Source of the DNA: Gemmatimonadota bacterium
Lineage (GTDB): Bacteria; Gemmatimonadota; Gemmatimonadetes; Gemmatimonadales; GWC2-71-9
DNA: 15,162 bases
Direction of reading: 5' to 3'
NCBI GenBank assembly: GCA_003221985.1
Contig: QHUQ01000177.1
Span: 1 to 15,162 of the forward strand
Shown one piece after another: positions 13,977-15,162 of the stretch (within the stretch, counting starts at the first letter, position 1; each line of letters opens with the position of its first letter). Made by a program: the position numbers and the translations under genes. The notes below the pieces were generated by a model. It worked only from the letters and a program-made list of their open reading frames with translations. It had not been told where the DNA came from and ran no database searches.

Positions 13977-14189
13977 GGACATCCTCCTTTGGGACTGGAG
14001 TAGGTGACGACTTACTGCCTCCTATCGCAGCCTTGAACGAACCGAGCAAGAGCGTAGGAATAAACACACTCTATCGGTACAGGGCGACAGGCGGCGCAGC
14101 TTCGCTGTCATGCTTCCGCCTAGATACAGCGTCGACAAGAGGCCCGTCAAGGGATGATTTCTGAAGGCGTCGGTCGCCACGGTTGCTCG
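13977..14189. other. upstream region of the secreted-protein gene
   Basis: These 213 nt hold the ribosome-binding site AAAGGAGG near 13983-13990 and presumably the promoter. The stretch is locally more AT-rich (for example GTTTATTCC on the minus strand near 14060) than its surroundings. No coding frame or repeat was supported. Confidence 0.4.
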
Positions 14190-14352
14190 TCATTGCCGCA
14201 CCCTGTAGTCAGCGACGAACACCACTTGGGCCATCGGCTGCTTGGTGTACCAGCTCCACGGAACCCTGTGGCTCCCAGCTCAAGCGCGATGTTCCAACCC
14301 CGGCCAAGCGGTGCTCGTCCACGTGCGTCAGCGTGATCTGCTCACCGTTCAC
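14190..14352 (-). pseudogene. short gene overlapping its upstream neighbour, probably frameshifted near its end
   Basis: A GTG at 14350-14352, overlapping the end of the 137-aa gene by 11 nt, opens a 47-codon frame reading MNGEQITLTHVDEHRLAG, then VGTSRLSWEPQGSVELVHQA, closed by TGA at 14209-14211. In another frame the sequence continues as AQVVFVADYRVRQ and ends with TGA at 14190-14192. Both pieces look like protein, and together they would make one small domain of about 52 residues. A single indel around 14225-14235 would explain the split. I do not recognise the family. It could also be an intact 47-aa protein. Confidence 0.35.
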
Positions 14353-14755
14353 CGTCAGGGGATCTAAGTTCAGAACCTTCGACCCAGAGTGCTATGGACT
14401 TTTCAAAGTGGGCGACAAGCGCTTGGGCAAGGAGCTTGGAGATCTCTTCCTGCACCTTTTCTGGCAGATCGCCCCGCGGCGCGCACCAGGAATGAAAGAA
14501 GACTCCCAGATCCTCGCTATAGCGGAAGTCCCGTATTCTCGGCTTCGGCATATCCGGCTGCGGTTCCACCAGTCCCGTTCGGACGACGCCTCCGAAGTGT
14601 TGGATCAGATTCTCTGGATCGCCGGGCTTCTGCCGGTAGGACACCCATTCATCGCCTACCGGATCGCCGCACTCCCCACAGCGATCCTCTCGCGATGGAC
14701 GAACCTCTGCGTGACTGGCAAGTTCTGCCGGATTGCCCGCGGGTTCCTTGACCAC
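14342..14755 (-). CDS. small CxxC/HxxC zinc-binding-like protein of unknown function
   Basis: This 137-aa protein probably binds one metal ion through Cys26 and Cys29 (RCGECGDPV) and His88 and Cys91 (FFHSWCAPRG), a spacing seen in treble-clef-type zinc sites. Between them is a Trp/Tyr-containing core (DEWVSYRQKPGDPENLIQHF), and the C-terminal third is a helix (EKVQEEISKLLAQALVAHFE). There is no signal peptide, so it is likely cytoplasmic. The start is a GTG with a TAA directly before it in frame. No Shine-Dalgarno site is obvious, so the true 5' end may have been altered at the junction with the plus-strand fragment 10 nt away. I do not recognise the family. Confidence 0.6.
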   Translation of the reverse strand: MVKEPAGNPAELASHAEVRPSREDRCGECGDPVGDEWVSYRQKPGDPENLIQHFGGVVRTGLVEPQPDMPKPRIRDFRYSEDLGVFFHSWCAPRGDLPEKVQEEISKLLAQALVAHFEKSIALWVEGSELRSPDGER

Positions 14756-14765
14756 TTAGTTCTAA

Positions 14766-15162
14766 GCGGACATCGACGAGCTGCTCGGGGATTGGGAGAC
14801 GAATCGCTCGGCCGCCGTCGGCAGGCTCCAGGTCGCGCGAGACCTCGTCGGGTTCGGCGACATGCTGAAGCAGCCGCGCGACCTTTTAGCGGGGATCCTC
14901 GACAAGGGCCCGGCGGGGGCGTGCACGCGGCTCTTCCCGGTCTACGCGACGTCGAGGATCGTGGCCGGCGGCCCGATCGAGGGCGGCATCTTCAAGTGCT
15001 TCCTCCAGCCGGTCGATGTCGCGGTGGCTCGGGGGCTGTACGGGCCGTGGACGCCGACGCCCGGGCAGGTGGCGCGGCTCGGGCAGATCTTCCCGGACGG
15101 GGTCTGCGACTACACGAAGGGCGATGCCGGGCTTCCGCCCGAACTGCGCTCACGCGGCAGGC
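14766..15162 (+). pseudogene. C-terminal fragment of a DUF6351-like protein, 5' truncated, running off the right edge
   Basis: The frame opens right after a TAA (14763-14765) and runs to the window end. It carries the C-terminal marks I associate with DUF6351 proteins: a CTRLFPVYATSRIVAGGPI block, then GGIFKCFLQPVD, then TPTPGQVARLGQIFPDGVCD followed by YTKGDAGLP. Full-length relatives are secreted hydrolase-like proteins of about 650-750 aa, so at least 500 residues are missing. The first 40 codons (DIDELLGDWETNRSAAVG onward) match the family only loosely. The only ATG is at about 14862, which would give a fragment. It abuts the start of the zinc-protein gene, which fits a recombination joint. 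Its stop lies outside the window. Confidence 0.65.

Noticed and set aside
1..15162. CRISPR array, rRNA, transposase or phage structural genes
   Set aside because: No regularly spaced repeats, rRNA-like sequence or recognisable mobile-element protein was found on either strand.

Overview
The window reads as a GC-rich soil, sediment or groundwater bacterium with a diderm envelope: it has an RND efflux system, a lipoprotein-type adaptor and secreted proteins. The gene families seen (livKHMGF uptake genes, a zinc-ribbon/cyclase/ATPase/TPR protein, PF04392-type binding-protein remnants, a DUF6351-like fragment) are common in uncultured Rokubacteria/Methylomirabilota and some Proteobacteria. That placement is an impression from gene content, not a measured one.

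Left part (1-3402). On the minus strand lie the start of an RND transporter and its periplasmic adaptor. Upstream of these are a cytochrome P460-like secreted haem protein and a decayed C-terminal tail of an Ohr/OsmC peroxidase. A plus-strand alpha/beta hydrolase with a full Ser-Asp-His triad follows.

Scar region (3403-4239). There is no intact gene here. It holds what looks like the 3' end of a tRNA (acceptor strand, T-arm, CCA) with no 5' half, then a palindrome and a 10-bp tandem repeat, then the C-terminal half of a PF04392-type substrate-binding protein broken by an in-frame TAA and a frameshift. This looks like an old integration or rearrangement site.

Centre (4240-12113, minus strand). 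One tightly packed unit reads, in transcription order: a roughly 1,100-residue regulator (two zinc ribbons, class III nucleotide cyclase domain, AAA/NACHT-like ATPase, TPR-like tail), then livK, livH, livM, livG and livF. The regulator's stop codon is 3 nt from the TTG start of livK, livM and livG overlap by 17 nt, and livG and livF overlap by ATGA. A signalling protein therefore seems to be translated from the same message as a complete branched-chain/polar amino acid type ABC importer. The importer's LivG has a degenerate ABC signature motif. Just upstream of the regulator lies the N-terminal part of another PF04392-type gene, in the opposite orientation to the C-terminal fragment on the other side.

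Right part (12114-15162). After the PF04392 fragment come a small DNA-binding-like protein (142 aa) with a short upstream partner, a small secreted beta-rich-looking protein (161 aa), a possibly frameshifted short gene overlapping a 137-aa CxxC/HxxC protein, and, running off the right edge on the plus strand, a 5'-truncated C-terminal piece of a DUF6351-like protein. The number of gene fragments (five or more in 15 kb) marks the flanks of the liv block as a rearranged, decaying region. No CRISPR array, rRNA, intact tRNA, transposase or integrase gene was seen.
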